Shown one piece after another: positions 9,220 through 17,707 of a stretch of 64,000 nt of DNA. The position numbers were made by a program, and so were the translations under genes. The notes beneath the pieces were generated by a model that was given only the letters and a program-made list of their open reading frames with translations, had not been told where the DNA came from and ran no database searches. This DNA comes from Vicinamibacterales bacterium (lineage in GTDB: Bacteria; Acidobacteriota; Vicinamibacteria; Vicinamibacterales; UBA2999): NCBI GenBank assembly GCA_041659285.1, contig JBAZYO010000005.1:248001-312000 (forward strand), written 5' to 3'. Within the stretch, counting starts at the first letter, position 1, and every line of letters begins with the position of its first letter.

Positions 9220-10563
9220 TCAGATCCTCCCGGGGATGTCGGGCCAGGCTTCCCACGGCCAGTAGAAGTTCCAGTACGGCCCGCGCAGCACCATGCCCAC
9301 GAACGTCAGCGCCAGGATGAACAGGACGAGGAGCAGGAAGACGATGTTCTGCCGGCGGCGGTCGCGCGGCAGCCAGACCCCGGCGGCCAGGTGCGGCGAC
9401 CGATCGAGCCACGGCCAGAACGTCATCAACCCGACCAGCAGGCCCGGCAGGATCACGCCGCCGACGAAGGCGCCGTTCAGCGTGAACGAACCGATCCGGA
9501 TGGTGGTGTCGGTGACGATTTCCTGCAGCCACAGGAAGTACCAGGGCGCCTTCGCCGGGTTGGGGGTAATCAGCGCGTTGGCCGGCTCTTCGAGCGGCGA
9601 GGCGATGAACACCGACATGATGCTGACGATCGCGATGGTGCCGAGCGTCGCGATCAGAGCCCGCCGTGTCAGGTCCGGCACCGCATTGACGGTGGTGTCC
9701 GCCGCCTCGAGCGTCCGCGTGGTCACGGTCGGCGCCGTGCCGCGGGCGACGCCCAGCAACGTGTAGGTCTTGGTCGGCACCGCGTCGGTGGTGCGCGGCG
9801 ATTCCAGCACGCACTGGGCATCCGCGCGAGCCAGGCCGCCATCCTTGCGGACCCGCCACATGTGATACGCGAACAGCACGCCCAGCAGGCCAGGCAGGAA
9901 GACGACGTGCAGCACGTAGAAGCGGATCAGGGTGGGCTGGTCGATGTTGCGGCCGCCGATCAGCAGCTCGCGGACCGCCGGGCCAATCGCCGGGATCGAC
10001 GACGCGATGTTGGTGCCGACCGTGACCGCCCAGAACGCCAGCTGATCCCAGGGCAACAGGTAGCCGGTGAACGAAAGGAACAGCGTGACGAGGAACATCA
10101 CCACGCCGATCACCCAGTTGATCTCGCGTTGCTGCCCGCGGCCGATGCCGTTCTTGTAGGCGCCGGTGAGGAACACGCGCATCAGGTGCAGGGCGACGAC
10201 GATCACCATCAGGTGCGCCGAGATGCGATGCACGGCACGAATCCACGATCCAAACGTGATCACGAACTCGATGTCCTTGACCGATTGATAGGCACGCTCC
10301 ACCGACGGCACATAGAGAAAGAGCAGCGGCAGGCCCGAGAGAATCGTCAGGAAAAAGAGCGCCGCGGAAACGGTGCCGAGCCAGAACGAGTAGTTCCAGG
10401 CCATCGAGGCCTTGCTGATCTTGGCCGGGAACCAGTGCAGCATGAAGTTCGAGACCACGGCGTCGCCGGCTTCGCGGTCCGACTGCGGGCGCAAACTCCA
10501 GAGCGGCTCGGCGTGCACGCCCGGAGCCTCGGGCTTGGTGCGGTTCAGGGAAGGCAGACGCAT
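9220..10563 (-). CDS. Cytochrome b (b6 plus subunit IV type) of nos-linked bc complex
   Basis: 447 residues with about eight hydrophobic helices. The N-terminal b-type half has paired His residues on helices (H-R-I-S-A-H, Y-V-L-H-V-V-F-L). The C-terminal half has a P-A-K-A-P-W-Y-F-L-W-L-Q-E motif related to the PEWY quinol-site loop. It should oxidise quinol together with the Rieske protein. ATG 10563 follows the Rieske stop by 5 bp with a GGTGGGG ribosome site. The frame is open further upstream, but only across the Rieske gene. Confidence 0.9.
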   Translation of the reverse strand: MRLPSLNRTKPEAPGVHAEPLWSLRPQSDREAGDAVVSNFMLHWFPAKISKASMAWNYSFWLGTVSAALFFLTILSGLPLLFLYVPSVERAYQSVKDIEFVITFGSWIRAVHRISAHLMVIVVALHLMRVFLTGAYKNGIGRGQQREINWVIGVVMFLVTLFLSFTGYLLPWDQLAFWAVTVGTNIASSIPAIGPAVRELLIGGRNIDQPTLIRFYVLHVVFLPGLLGVLFAYHMWRVRKDGGLARADAQCVLESPRTTDAVPTKTYTLLGVARGTAPTVTTRTLEAADTTVNAVPDLTRRALIATLGTIAIVSIMSVFIASPLEEPANALITPNPAKAPWYFLWLQEIVTDTTIRIGSFTLNGAFVGGVILPGLLVGLMTFWPWLDRSPHLAAGVWLPRDRRRQNIVFLLLVLFILALTFVGMVLRGPYWNFYWPWEAWPDIPGRI

Positions 10564-10568
10564 CACAA

Positions 10569-11084
10569 TCACCCCACCGTCAGGCGGAAATCGCGGCCGA
10601 CTTCGTCCGCGAGGTCGATCACCAGTTGCCCATCGTCGGGCGCCAGCAGCAGGCGGAACCAGGCCAGCGGCTTCGGCGCGGGGCCGGCCACGTTGGTGCC
10701 GTCGCCCTTGTATTCGGAGCCGTGGCAGGGGCAGAGAAAGCGATGGGTCAGCCGCAGCGCGGCGCCGCCGGCCTCGGTGGTCTGCGGGTTGGGCAGCGCC
10801 TCGGCGCGCACGGTGCAGCCGAGGTGTGTGCACACCGCCGAGATGGCGTGGAAGGTGTTGCCCTCGCGGAACACGAGCACGCGCTCGTCGGGAAGGAACT
10901 TGAGACCGTCGGGGAAGTCCGAGGGCGGACCCAGCTTCACGGTCGTCGGCGAGTCGTACGAGACGTTCGGCACCAGCGAGCGCAGGGACGCCGCGGCCTG
11001 GACGGTGATGGCGGCGACGCCGGCGCCGGCGCCCAGCGTGAGAAGAAAGTCGCGTCGATCGGTTGGCTTGTGGTCATGGCTCAT
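10569..11084 (-). CDS. Rieske [2Fe-2S] protein of nos-linked bc complex
   Basis: 171 residues. The N terminus has D-R-R-D-F-L followed by a hydrophobic stretch, a Tat-type membrane anchor. The Rieske cluster motifs C-T-H-L-G-C and C-P-C-H-G-S are both intact. ATG 11084 overlaps the stop of the upstream flavoprotein by 4 bp, so the start is firm. It works with the following cytochrome b in quinol oxidation. Confidence 0.93.
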   Translation of the reverse strand: MSHDHKPTDRRDFLLTLGAGAGVAAITVQAAASLRSLVPNVSYDSPTTVKLGPPSDFPDGLKFLPDERVLVFREGNTFHAISAVCTHLGCTVRAEALPNPQTTEAGGAALRLTHRFLCPCHGSEYKGDGTNVAGPAPKPLAWFRLLLAPDDGQLVIDLADEVGRDFRLTVG

Positions 11085-13045
11085 GACGCCGCACTCCCGT
11101 TCCAGCGTTCCGTGATGGTGAAGCGCTCCATGGTCATGGCCTCGGTGGGGCACCGGATGGCGCACAGGCCACAACGAATGCAGCGGTCGTCGTCTTTGAT
11201 CAGCGCCGCCAGCGGGCCGTTCGCCTTCGCGGCCCAAGGCCGCTCCGGCGAGACCTCGGCCCGCGCCTCAACCTCGGCGCGCTGGTCCGGCGGCAGGTCG
11301 AGGGTGTCCAGCGGCACGAACGAGAGGCAGTACTCGGGGCAGATGTCCACGCAGCGGTTGCAGAGCACGCATTTTTCCGGGTCGTAGATGGTCTGCACGT
11401 GGCAGATCAGGCACCGCGCCGCCTGGACGCGCGCGGCGTCGACGTCGTAGCCGGTCTCGACCTCGGTGATGCCGGTGCGGCGGCCGACGTCGAGCGTGGG
11501 CGGCGCCTCGCGATCGAAGTGCTCGAAGCCCGCCACCATCCGGTAGCGCGACGTCACCAGCGCCTCGACCTCGAGGTGCGTGTCGATGCGGGCATCCTGA
11601 CCCGCGAGAAATTCGTGGATCGAGCGGGCGGCGCGCTTGCCGTTGGCGACCGCCTCGATCAGGTTGCGGGGACCGAAGGCGACGTCGCCGCCGGCATAGA
11701 TGCCGGGCGCGGAGGTGGCCAGCGTCGCCGGATCGATCTTGATGGTGCCGCCGGGCGTCAGCGTCACGCCATCAGCCGCGGTGAGGAACGACAGGTCGGC
11801 CTTCTGGCCAATCGCGAGCACGCAGGCGTCGGCCTCGATGTTGAGCACGTCGTCTTCCACGAACTGCGGCGCGAAGCGGCCGTTGGCGTCGAACACCGAG
11901 GTGACGGCGCGGAGGGCGATGGTCTCGAGGCGCGCTGTCCCCTTGAACTCCTTGGGTCCGCGGCGGGTGATGAAGCGGACGCCCTCGCGCTTGGCTTCCT
12001 CGAATTCCTCATGGCCCTGCGTGGTCCGCAGCACGGGCATCTCCGAGAAGTCTTCGAGCGAGACAACGGTGACCTCGGTGGCGCCGCCGCGGATGGCGGC
12101 GCGCGCCGAATCCAGCGCTTCTTTCACGCGTGCGTCGGTTTCGGCGCGGTCGGCCGGCGCCTCTTCGTCGCGGCCGGCGCGGAGGGCGGTGCGGGCGGCG
12201 TCGAAGGCGACGAAGCCGCCGCCGATGACGACCACGCGCCTGCCCAGGTCCACGCGATAACCGCGATTGACGTTGAGCAGGTAGTCCACGGCCTTGATCA
12301 CGCCGTCGAGCTCAACCCCGGGCGCCTGCAGGTCGCGGCCGCGCGAGACGCCCACCGACAGGAACACCGCTTCGAAGCCCTGCGCGCGCAGCTGGGCAAT
12401 CCCGAATTCCGGCGAGAGCGGCGTGTTCAGCCGCAGGTCCACGCCGAGCGAGACGATGCGGTCGATTTCGGCGCGCAGCAGCGTGCGCGGCAGCCGGTAC
12501 TCGGGAATGCCGAATCGCATCATGCCGCCGGGTTCGGCCGCGGCCTCGAACACTGACACGTCGTAGTTGAGCAGCGCCAGGTCGTGCGCGGCGGCCATGC
12601 CCGCCGGACCGGCGCCGATCACCGCGATACGGCGGCGTGGGCCCCGGGTGGCGGGCGGAGGGGATGAACGATAGAAGGGCAGCGGCAGATGGCCGGTGTA
12701 GCGGTTGCCTTCGGCAATGCCCTCGGTTAGCAGCCGGGCTTGCGTGTCGGGCCGGATCGACTCGACGCCGAACTGTTCGGTGACGTGGCGCTTGAGCGCG
12801 CGAATCGACACCGGCGCGTCGATGGCGCCGCGGCGGCAGGCGTCTTCACAGGGTGCGGCGCAGACGCGTCCGCACACCGAGGCAAAGGGGTTGGGCGCAC
12901 GCGCCACCAGGAAGGCCTCTTCGGGGCGGCCGTCGGCGATGAGCTGGACGTAGCGGCCGGCGTCGGTGGCGACGGGACACCCGGCCTGGCACTTGACCTG
13001 GGCCTTCCAGTGCGCGAGATCCGGCAGTTCCGTACGAATGCCCAT
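11081..13045 (-). CDS. GltD-like FAD/NAD(P) oxidoreductase with N- and C-terminal FeS domains
   Basis: 654 residues. Near the N terminus is a Cys-rich Fer4_20-type domain (K-C-Q-A-G-C-P, V-C-G-R-V-C, C-E-D-A-C). Next come an FAD-binding G-A-G-P-A-G and a nucleotide-binding G-G-G-F-V-A. At the C terminus is a two-[4Fe-4S] ferredoxin domain (C-V-L-C-N-R-C-V-D-I-C-P and C-I-R-C-G-L-C-A-I-R-C-P). The organisation resembles glutamate synthase small subunit but no large subunit is adjacent. As first gene of the nos operon it may pass NAD(P)H or ferredoxin electrons to the quinone/bc branch (inference). A TATGAC-N4-GTCATA palindrome lies about 55 bp upstream. Confidence 0.88.
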   Translation of the reverse strand: MGIRTELPDLAHWKAQVKCQAGCPVATDAGRYVQLIADGRPEEAFLVARAPNPFASVCGRVCAAPCEDACRRGAIDAPVSIRALKRHVTEQFGVESIRPDTQARLLTEGIAEGNRYTGHLPLPFYRSSPPPATRGPRRRIAVIGAGPAGMAAAHDLALLNYDVSVFEAAAEPGGMMRFGIPEYRLPRTLLRAEIDRIVSLGVDLRLNTPLSPEFGIAQLRAQGFEAVFLSVGVSRGRDLQAPGVELDGVIKAVDYLLNVNRGYRVDLGRRVVVIGGGFVAFDAARTALRAGRDEEAPADRAETDARVKEALDSARAAIRGGATEVTVVSLEDFSEMPVLRTTQGHEEFEEAKREGVRFITRRGPKEFKGTARLETIALRAVTSVFDANGRFAPQFVEDDVLNIEADACVLAIGQKADLSFLTAADGVTLTPGGTIKIDPATLATSAPGIYAGGDVAFGPRNLIEAVANGKRAARSIHEFLAGQDARIDTHLEVEALVTSRYRMVAGFEHFDREAPPTLDVGRRTGITEVETGYDVDAARVQAARCLICHVQTIYDPEKCVLCNRCVDICPEYCLSFVPLDTLDLPPDQRAEVEARAEVSPERPWAAKANGPLAALIKDDDRCIRCGLCAIRCPTEAMTMERFTITERWNGSAAS

Positions 13046-13091
13046 CAGCCCCTCTTCTTGGTGCAGCGTGTGCGAGTTCGCCGGCTTGCGC

Positions 13092-13107
13092 TATGACCTG
13101 TGTCATA
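13092..13107. promoter_or_regulatory. Palindromic operator TATGAC-N4-GTCATA upstream of nos operon
   Basis: A perfect 6-4-6 inverted repeat centred about 54.5 bp before the first codon of the nos operon, consistent with a CRP/FNR-family (FNR, DNR or NnrR-like) activator site near -41.5. The same palindrome occurs at 19927-19942. No regulator of this family is encoded in the window. Confidence 0.7.
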
Positions 13108-13233
13108 TGCCGGTCAGCCCCTGCGAGCAGAGACCGGCCCGATCCACTCCAAATGAGCAAGAGCCGTGCCCGGAGGCTGTCGGTAGGGAGGTGCCATCAG
13201 CCGGCAGAATCCCCAGGTGCACGGCTGGGGCAG

Positions 13234-13264
13234 CGGTCCGCCGGACCTGGCGGACCGGGTTTTT
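13234..13264 (+). terminator. Intrinsic terminator without an upstream gene
   Basis: A 9 bp GC-rich stem (13234-13242 with 13249-13257), a 6-base loop, then GG and five T residues on the plus strand. On the minus strand the hairpin is not followed by T residues. Confidence 0.65.
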
Positions 13265-13308
13265 CCGCTCTTACAGCGGATTACTCCCCATCGACCGGTA
13301 CAGCGTGG

Positions 13309-13390
13309 CTACTTCGGCAGCAGGACGGTGTCGATGACGTGGATGACGCGTTGCTGGCGGGAACGTCAGGCTTGAGGGTCGTCGCGATGC
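13309..13390 (-). pseudogene. C-terminal remnant of a fasciclin-domain gene
   Basis: Read on the minus strand this stretch encodes A-T-T-L-K-P-D-V-P-A-S-N, then after a one-base deletion V-I-H-V-I-D-T-V-L-L-P-K and a stop. That matches the last 25 or so residues of the intact fasciclin protein at 19383-19877. The rest of the gene is gone. Its upstream end merges into the neighbouring unknown gene, whose last codons read the remnant in another frame. Confidence 0.75.
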
Positions 13391-13761
13391 TGCTCGCCCC
13401 GCGCGGCGATTTTCTCGAAGCGAGCGCGTAAGATGTAGATCGCCGTTGCAAACACCACGGCCTCCTTCGAATCTGACATCGCGTCGATCCGCAACTCCAG
13501 CCGATCCACAACCTGATTGACGTGCTTCTCAACGGTCGCCACGTCTTGTCGGCTCAGCTCCACCGCCGGCGTCCCCATCACCTCATCGAGTGCGGCCACG
13601 AAGTGTCTGGTAACGTCGATGAGACTGGGTTCCAGCGGCACTTCAAACAGGCGGCGCCACAGCGGCTCACCGACGTGGTCGCGATGGTCCACGATCAGTG
13701 TGGCCGCGTGGTTGACCCTGGCGACGGTGCGATGGAACTGGGACGAACCGTGCTCTTGCAT
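13366..13761 (-). CDS. Unknown soluble protein, 131 residues
   Basis: ATG 13761 follows GGAG at good spacing; a longer open frame upstream lacks a better start. The sequence is helical with many charged residues (E-K-H-V-N-Q-V-V-D-R-L-E-L-R-I-D), a conserved-looking A-V-V-F-A-T-A-I-Y segment, and no signal or membrane helix. I recognise no family. Its final nine codons overlap the fasciclin remnant out of frame, so the original C terminus may have been replaced. Confidence 0.5.
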   Translation of the reverse strand: MQEHGSSQFHRTVARVNHAATLIVDHRDHVGEPLWRRLFEVPLEPSLIDVTRHFVAALDEVMGTPAVELSRQDVATVEKHVNQVVDRLELRIDAMSDSKEAVVFATAIYILRARFEKIAARGEQHRDDPQA

Positions 13762-14091
13762 GAGGGCTCCTATTTGCGCGGCATCGCCCTGATCGATTCG
13801 GTGGGCTGTGTAGTTACGCGCAGGCGTCGGGTGGCGACGTTGCTGGTTATAGAACACTTTGCGGCAGTTGAGCAAGGTCGACTCGCCCCGCCGGACGTCG
13901 GATTGCCGCCTGCCGAGGCTTGACCTCGCGCCCTTCTTCGCAGCGATCGTCGCGTGGGTGACCGACTCGGACCGGTGCCAGGGGCGCCGTCCAACTGAGA
14001 ACAATCATTCGGAACCACGACCGCTCGATACTGTATTCTCCTGCCGAATGGTCCACATGATTCTCCGAAGAGCCCGAACGAGGACCGGTCC
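13762..14091. other. Intergenic region before hybrid kinase; no feature identified
   Basis: 330 bases between divergent genes. Frames here are short and lack ribosome sites. It presumably holds the promoters of the kinase gene (plus) and of the unknown gene (minus), but I see no clear -35/-10 or -24/-12 element. Confidence 0.4.
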
Positions 14092-17000
14092 ATGACAACT
14101 GACCAGCGAGCCAACGGCAAGGCGGAGATTCTGATTGCCGAGGACAGCCCGACCCAGGCGGTGCAACTGGCGCACCTGCTCGAGCAGAACGGTTATTCAG
14201 TGACGACCGCCGCCAACGGCCGCGAGGCGCTCGCCTCGATCGAGCGACACAAGCCCGCGCTGGTGATCACCGACATCGTGATGCCGGAGCTGGATGGTTA
14301 CGGCTTGTGCAAGGCGATCAAGGCCGACGAGCAACTGAAGGGCATCCCGGTCATGCTGCTGACCACGCTCTCCGATCCGCGGGACCTCATCCGCGGGTTG
14401 GAGTGCGGCGCGGACAATTTCCTGCGCAAGCCGTACGACGAGCGCTACCTGCTCTCGCGCATCGACTACCTGCTGATGAATCTTGCGCTGCGCAAGAACC
14501 AGAAGATGCAGATGGGCATGGAGATCGACCTGGGAGGTCAGAAGCATTTCATCAGTTCCGAACGGCAACAGATCCTGGACTTGCTGATCTCGACCTACGA
14601 GCAGGCGATCGAGATCAACAGCGAACTCAAGCAGCGGGAAAAGGACCTGGCGCATTCCAGCGAAGTGCTTGCCGCCCTGTACCGTATCGCGGAAGGCCTC
14701 AATCGCGCGGGCACTGAACGGGAGGTGGTGGAGACCGTGCTGGAGCGGGCGATGGAGCTGCCGGGGATCCAGGCCGGCTGGATCTCCCTGCGGGAGGGAG
14801 AGTCGGGCTTCCGGCTGGGCGGCGCTCGCAACCTGCCGCCGGCGCTCGAGGCCGCCGGCGCCATGGAGGGGGATTGCGCCTGCCGTCGCCGGCTCGTCTC
14901 CGGCGAACTCGACCACGTAACCAACATCATGGCCTGCGAACGCCTCGGCAAGGCAACCGGCGACACGCGCGGCCTGTGCTACCACGCCGCCGTTCCATTG
15001 TGGCTTGGCGACCGGACACTGGGCGTGATGAATCTCGTCGGGCCGGAAAAGGGACTGTTCAATGAAGCGGAACTGAAGATCCTGTACGGCGTCGGCAACC
15101 AGGTGGCGGTGGCGCTGGAGCGGGCGCATCTGCACGAACATCTGGAGCGCTTGGTGCACGAGAGAACCGCTGCGCTCGAAGCGGAGATCGTGGAAAGAAA
15201 GCGTATCGAGAAAGAACAGGCCCGGCTGGTGGCGATCATCGAGGCGACACCGGACCTGGTAGCCACGGGTGGCCCAAATGGTCATGTGCTCTACTACAAC
15301 CGGGCGGGGCTGCGGATGCTCGGGTTCGAGCCGGGGCTGGATCCGTCGACGGTACGCTTTCTTGACACCCATCCGGAGTGGGCGGCGAAGCTGGTGGCGG
15401 AGACCGGGATTCCCCACGCCATCGAGCATGGCGCCTGGAGCGGGGAAACGGCACTGCTCCGGCGTGATGGTCACGAAATCCCCGTTTCCCAGGCGATCAT
15501 TGCGCACAAGAGACCCGACGGATCGGTGGAGTACCTGTCCACCATCGCGCGCGACATCACGCAGCAAAAGAAGCACGAAAAGATCATCACCCGCCTGAAC
15601 CGCGTGTATGCCGTCCTGAGCGGCATCAACACGACGATCGTTCGCACGCGGGATCGGCAGGAGCTGTTCGATGAGGCGTGCCGCATCGCGGTGGAAGAAG
15701 GCGAGTTCAGGTTGGCCTGGATCGGCCTGCTCGACGCCAATGGCGTGGACGTGATGCCCGTGGCCAGGGCGGGCGTCGACGAAGGTTACCTCGACAGTAT
15801 CCAACTGACGGCCAGGGATGGTGCGCCCGACCGCTGCGAGCTGTTGGCGTGGGCGTTGCGGGAAAAGACGGCCGTCGTCTGCAACGATATCGACACCGAT
15901 CCGCGGATGGCGCGCTGGCGCGCGGACGCGCTGCCGCGCGGCTATCGGTCGGTGGTCGTGTTCCCACTGCAATTCGGCGATAAGGTATTGGGCGTCCTCG
16001 CGCTCTACGCATCGGAAACGAATTTCTTCGACACGAAGGAGATGCAGCTGCTCACCGAGCTCGCCGGTGACGTCTCGTTTGCGCTCGATCACATCGATGC
16101 GGACGAATCCCGGCACCTGCAGAGCGCCGCCCTGAACGCCGCCGCCAATGCCATCGTTGTCACCGACCGCTCCGGCACAATCGAATGGGTGAATCGCGCC
16201 TTCACGGCGCTCACCGGTTACGCCGCGGTCGACGTCCTTGGCAAGAACTCCCGGATCCTCAAGTCCGACAAGCACGATCGGGCGTTCTATCAGTCGCTGT
16301 GGGACACGGTTCTTTCCGGACGGACGTGGCGCGCCGAGATCACCAACCGCCGCAAAGATGGCAGCCTGTATAGCGAGGACCTGTCCATCACGCCGGTCTT
16401 GAGTGAGTCCGGCGCCATCACGCACTTCGTCGCGGTCAAAGAAGACATCACCGAGCGCTTGCAGCTCCAGGCCCAGTTCCGTCAGGCGCAGAAAATGGAA
16501 AGTGTGGGGCAGCTCGCCAGCGGCATTGCGCACGATTTCAACAACCTGCTTACCGTGATCAACGGGATGGCGGACCTGGTGCTGGAGCAGGTCAGTCAAG
16601 ACGATCCGGTACACGCGGATGTGCGGGAGATTCACCGAGCCGGCGAGCGAGCCGCCACGTTGACCCGCCAGCTGCTGGCCTTCAGCCGCCAGCAGCTGCT
16701 GGAGCCACGGGTCATGGACTTCAACACGGTCGTCGCCGGGATGGAGAGTCTGCTCCGGCGTCTACTCGGCGAGGACATCGACCTGGTGATCGTGCCGGCA
16801 CCAGGCTTGGGCACCGTCAAGGCGGACCCCGGGCAAATCGAGCAAGTGATCACCAACCTGGCCGTGAATGCGCGAGACGCCATGCCGCAGGGCGGCCGGC
16901 TGACCATCGAAACGCAGAACGTCACGATCGACGAAGACGATGCCCGCCAGCGCGGTGCGACCGGGTGGTCCGGACCGTATGTACTGCTGGCCGTGAGTGA

Positions 17001-17616
17001 CGGCGGCGCCGGCATGGACGAGGCCACCCGCACGCGCGTCTTCGAGCCGTTTTTCACCACCAAGGGTCCGGGCAAGGGCACGGGGCTGGGGCTGTCGACC
17101 GTGTACGGCATCGTCAAGCAGAGCCACGGGTTCATCTGGGTGGATAGCGAAGTCGGCCGGGGGACCAGCTTCAAGATCTATTTGCCACAGGTGACGACCG
17201 GGGCAGCGAGCACCGCCCGACCGGGGCCGACCGTGGTGTCCAGTTCCGGCACCGAAGCCGTCCTCCTCGTGGAAGATAACGTCGCGCTCAGCATGTTGGC
17301 CACGCGTGTGCTCGAACGCGCCGGCTACACCGTGCTCGGGGCGGCCACGGGCGAGGAAGCGCTGCGCCTGCTGGAACGTCATGAGGAACCGGTCCACCTC
17401 CTGCTCAGCGATGTGGTGATGCCCGGCATGAGCGGCCGGCAACTCTCGGAGCAGCTCGCGCAGACTCATCCGGGAATGAAGGTGCTCTACATGTCCGGCT
17501 ACACGGGCGACACCATCGTGCGACACGGGGTGTTGGAGGCGCAGACGCCGTTCCTCAACAAACCGTTCACCGCGACGGCGTTGCTCCGAAAGGTTCGGGA
17601 GGTGCTGGATTTGTAG
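14092..17616 (+). CDS. Hybrid sensor histidine kinase with two receiver domains, PAS and GAF modules
   Basis: 1174 residues. Apparent order: receiver (phospho-Asp D61), helical linker, GAF, coiled-coil linker, PAS, GAF, PAS, HisKA (G-I-A-H-D-F-N-N, His814), HATPase (N-A-R-D-A, G-x-G-T-G-L-G-L-S), C-terminal receiver (D1107 in L-S-D-V-V-M-P). There is no transmembrane segment, so it is a cytoplasmic sensor. The GAF domains contain several Cys residues (G-D-C-A-C-R-R) that could bind a cofactor. An N-terminal receiver suggests it is itself a relay target. GAGG precedes the ATG. No dedicated output regulator is adjacent. Confidence 0.93.
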   Translation: MTTDQRANGKAEILIAEDSPTQAVQLAHLLEQNGYSVTTAANGREALASIERHKPALVITDIVMPELDGYGLCKAIKADEQLKGIPVMLLTTLSDPRDLIRGLECGADNFLRKPYDERYLLSRIDYLLMNLALRKNQKMQMGMEIDLGGQKHFISSERQQILDLLISTYEQAIEINSELKQREKDLAHSSEVLAALYRIAEGLNRAGTEREVVETVLERAMELPGIQAGWISLREGESGFRLGGARNLPPALEAAGAMEGDCACRRRLVSGELDHVTNIMACERLGKATGDTRGLCYHAAVPLWLGDRTLGVMNLVGPEKGLFNEAELKILYGVGNQVAVALERAHLHEHLERLVHERTAALEAEIVERKRIEKEQARLVAIIEATPDLVATGGPNGHVLYYNRAGLRMLGFEPGLDPSTVRFLDTHPEWAAKLVAETGIPHAIEHGAWSGETALLRRDGHEIPVSQAIIAHKRPDGSVEYLSTIARDITQQKKHEKIITRLNRVYAVLSGINTTIVRTRDRQELFDEACRIAVEEGEFRLAWIGLLDANGVDVMPVARAGVDEGYLDSIQLTARDGAPDRCELLAWALREKTAVVCNDIDTDPRMARWRADALPRGYRSVVVFPLQFGDKVLGVLALYASETNFFDTKEMQLLTELAGDVSFALDHIDADESRHLQSAALNAAANAIVVTDRSGTIEWVNRAFTALTGYAAVDVLGKNSRILKSDKHDRAFYQSLWDTVLSGRTWRAEITNRRKDGSLYSEDLSITPVLSESGAITHFVAVKEDITERLQLQAQFRQAQKMESVGQLASGIAHDFNNLLTVINGMADLVLEQVSQDDPVHADVREIHRAGERAATLTRQLLAFSRQQLLEPRVMDFNTVVAGMESLLRRLLGEDIDLVIVPAPGLGTVKADPGQIEQVITNLAVNARDAMPQGGRLTIETQNVTIDEDDARQRGATGWSGPYVLLAVSDGGAGMDEATRTRVFEPFFTTKGPGKGTGLGLSTVYGIVKQSHGFIWVDSEVGRGTSFKIYLPQVTTGAASTARPGPTVVSSSGTEAVLLVEDNVALSMLATRVLERAGYTVLGAATGEEALRLLERHEEPVHLLLSDVVMPGMSGRQLSEQLAQTHPGMKVLYMSGYTGDTIVRHGVLEAQTPFLNKPFTATALLRKVREVLDL

Positions 17617-17707
17617 CGCCCCGCAGCGGTCCGGGCGCAACTAATACACAACCCTTACAATCGCCGGGCGCCCCGCTCGCTACCATCGGGAGAAGGAGGG
17701 CTTGCTC

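Larger units (their letters stand above)
13046..13308. other. Non-coding region with operator and orphan terminator (candidate small RNA)
   Basis: I see no credible gene here. It holds the palindromic operator at 13092 and a strong plus-strand terminator at 13234-13264. No plus-strand gene lies upstream of that terminator, so a short plus-strand transcript divergent from the nos operon is possible. Confidence 0.4.

Noticed and set aside
11390..11410. CXXCH (C-L-I-C-H) in the GltD-like flavoprotein as a heme site
   Set aside because: The protein has no export signal and the motif sits in a ferredoxin-type Cys region, so heme attachment is not expected.
14197..16635. An 812-codon open frame antisense to the hybrid kinase
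   Set aside because: Composition (runs of R, H, Q, D) is that of the complementary strand of a GC-rich gene; no ribosome site or domain. The sense strand has a complete multi-domain kinase.
17617..17639. GC hairpin after the hybrid kinase as a terminator
   Set aside because: A GCGCCC/GGGCGC stem exists but no T run follows; evidence too weak to list.
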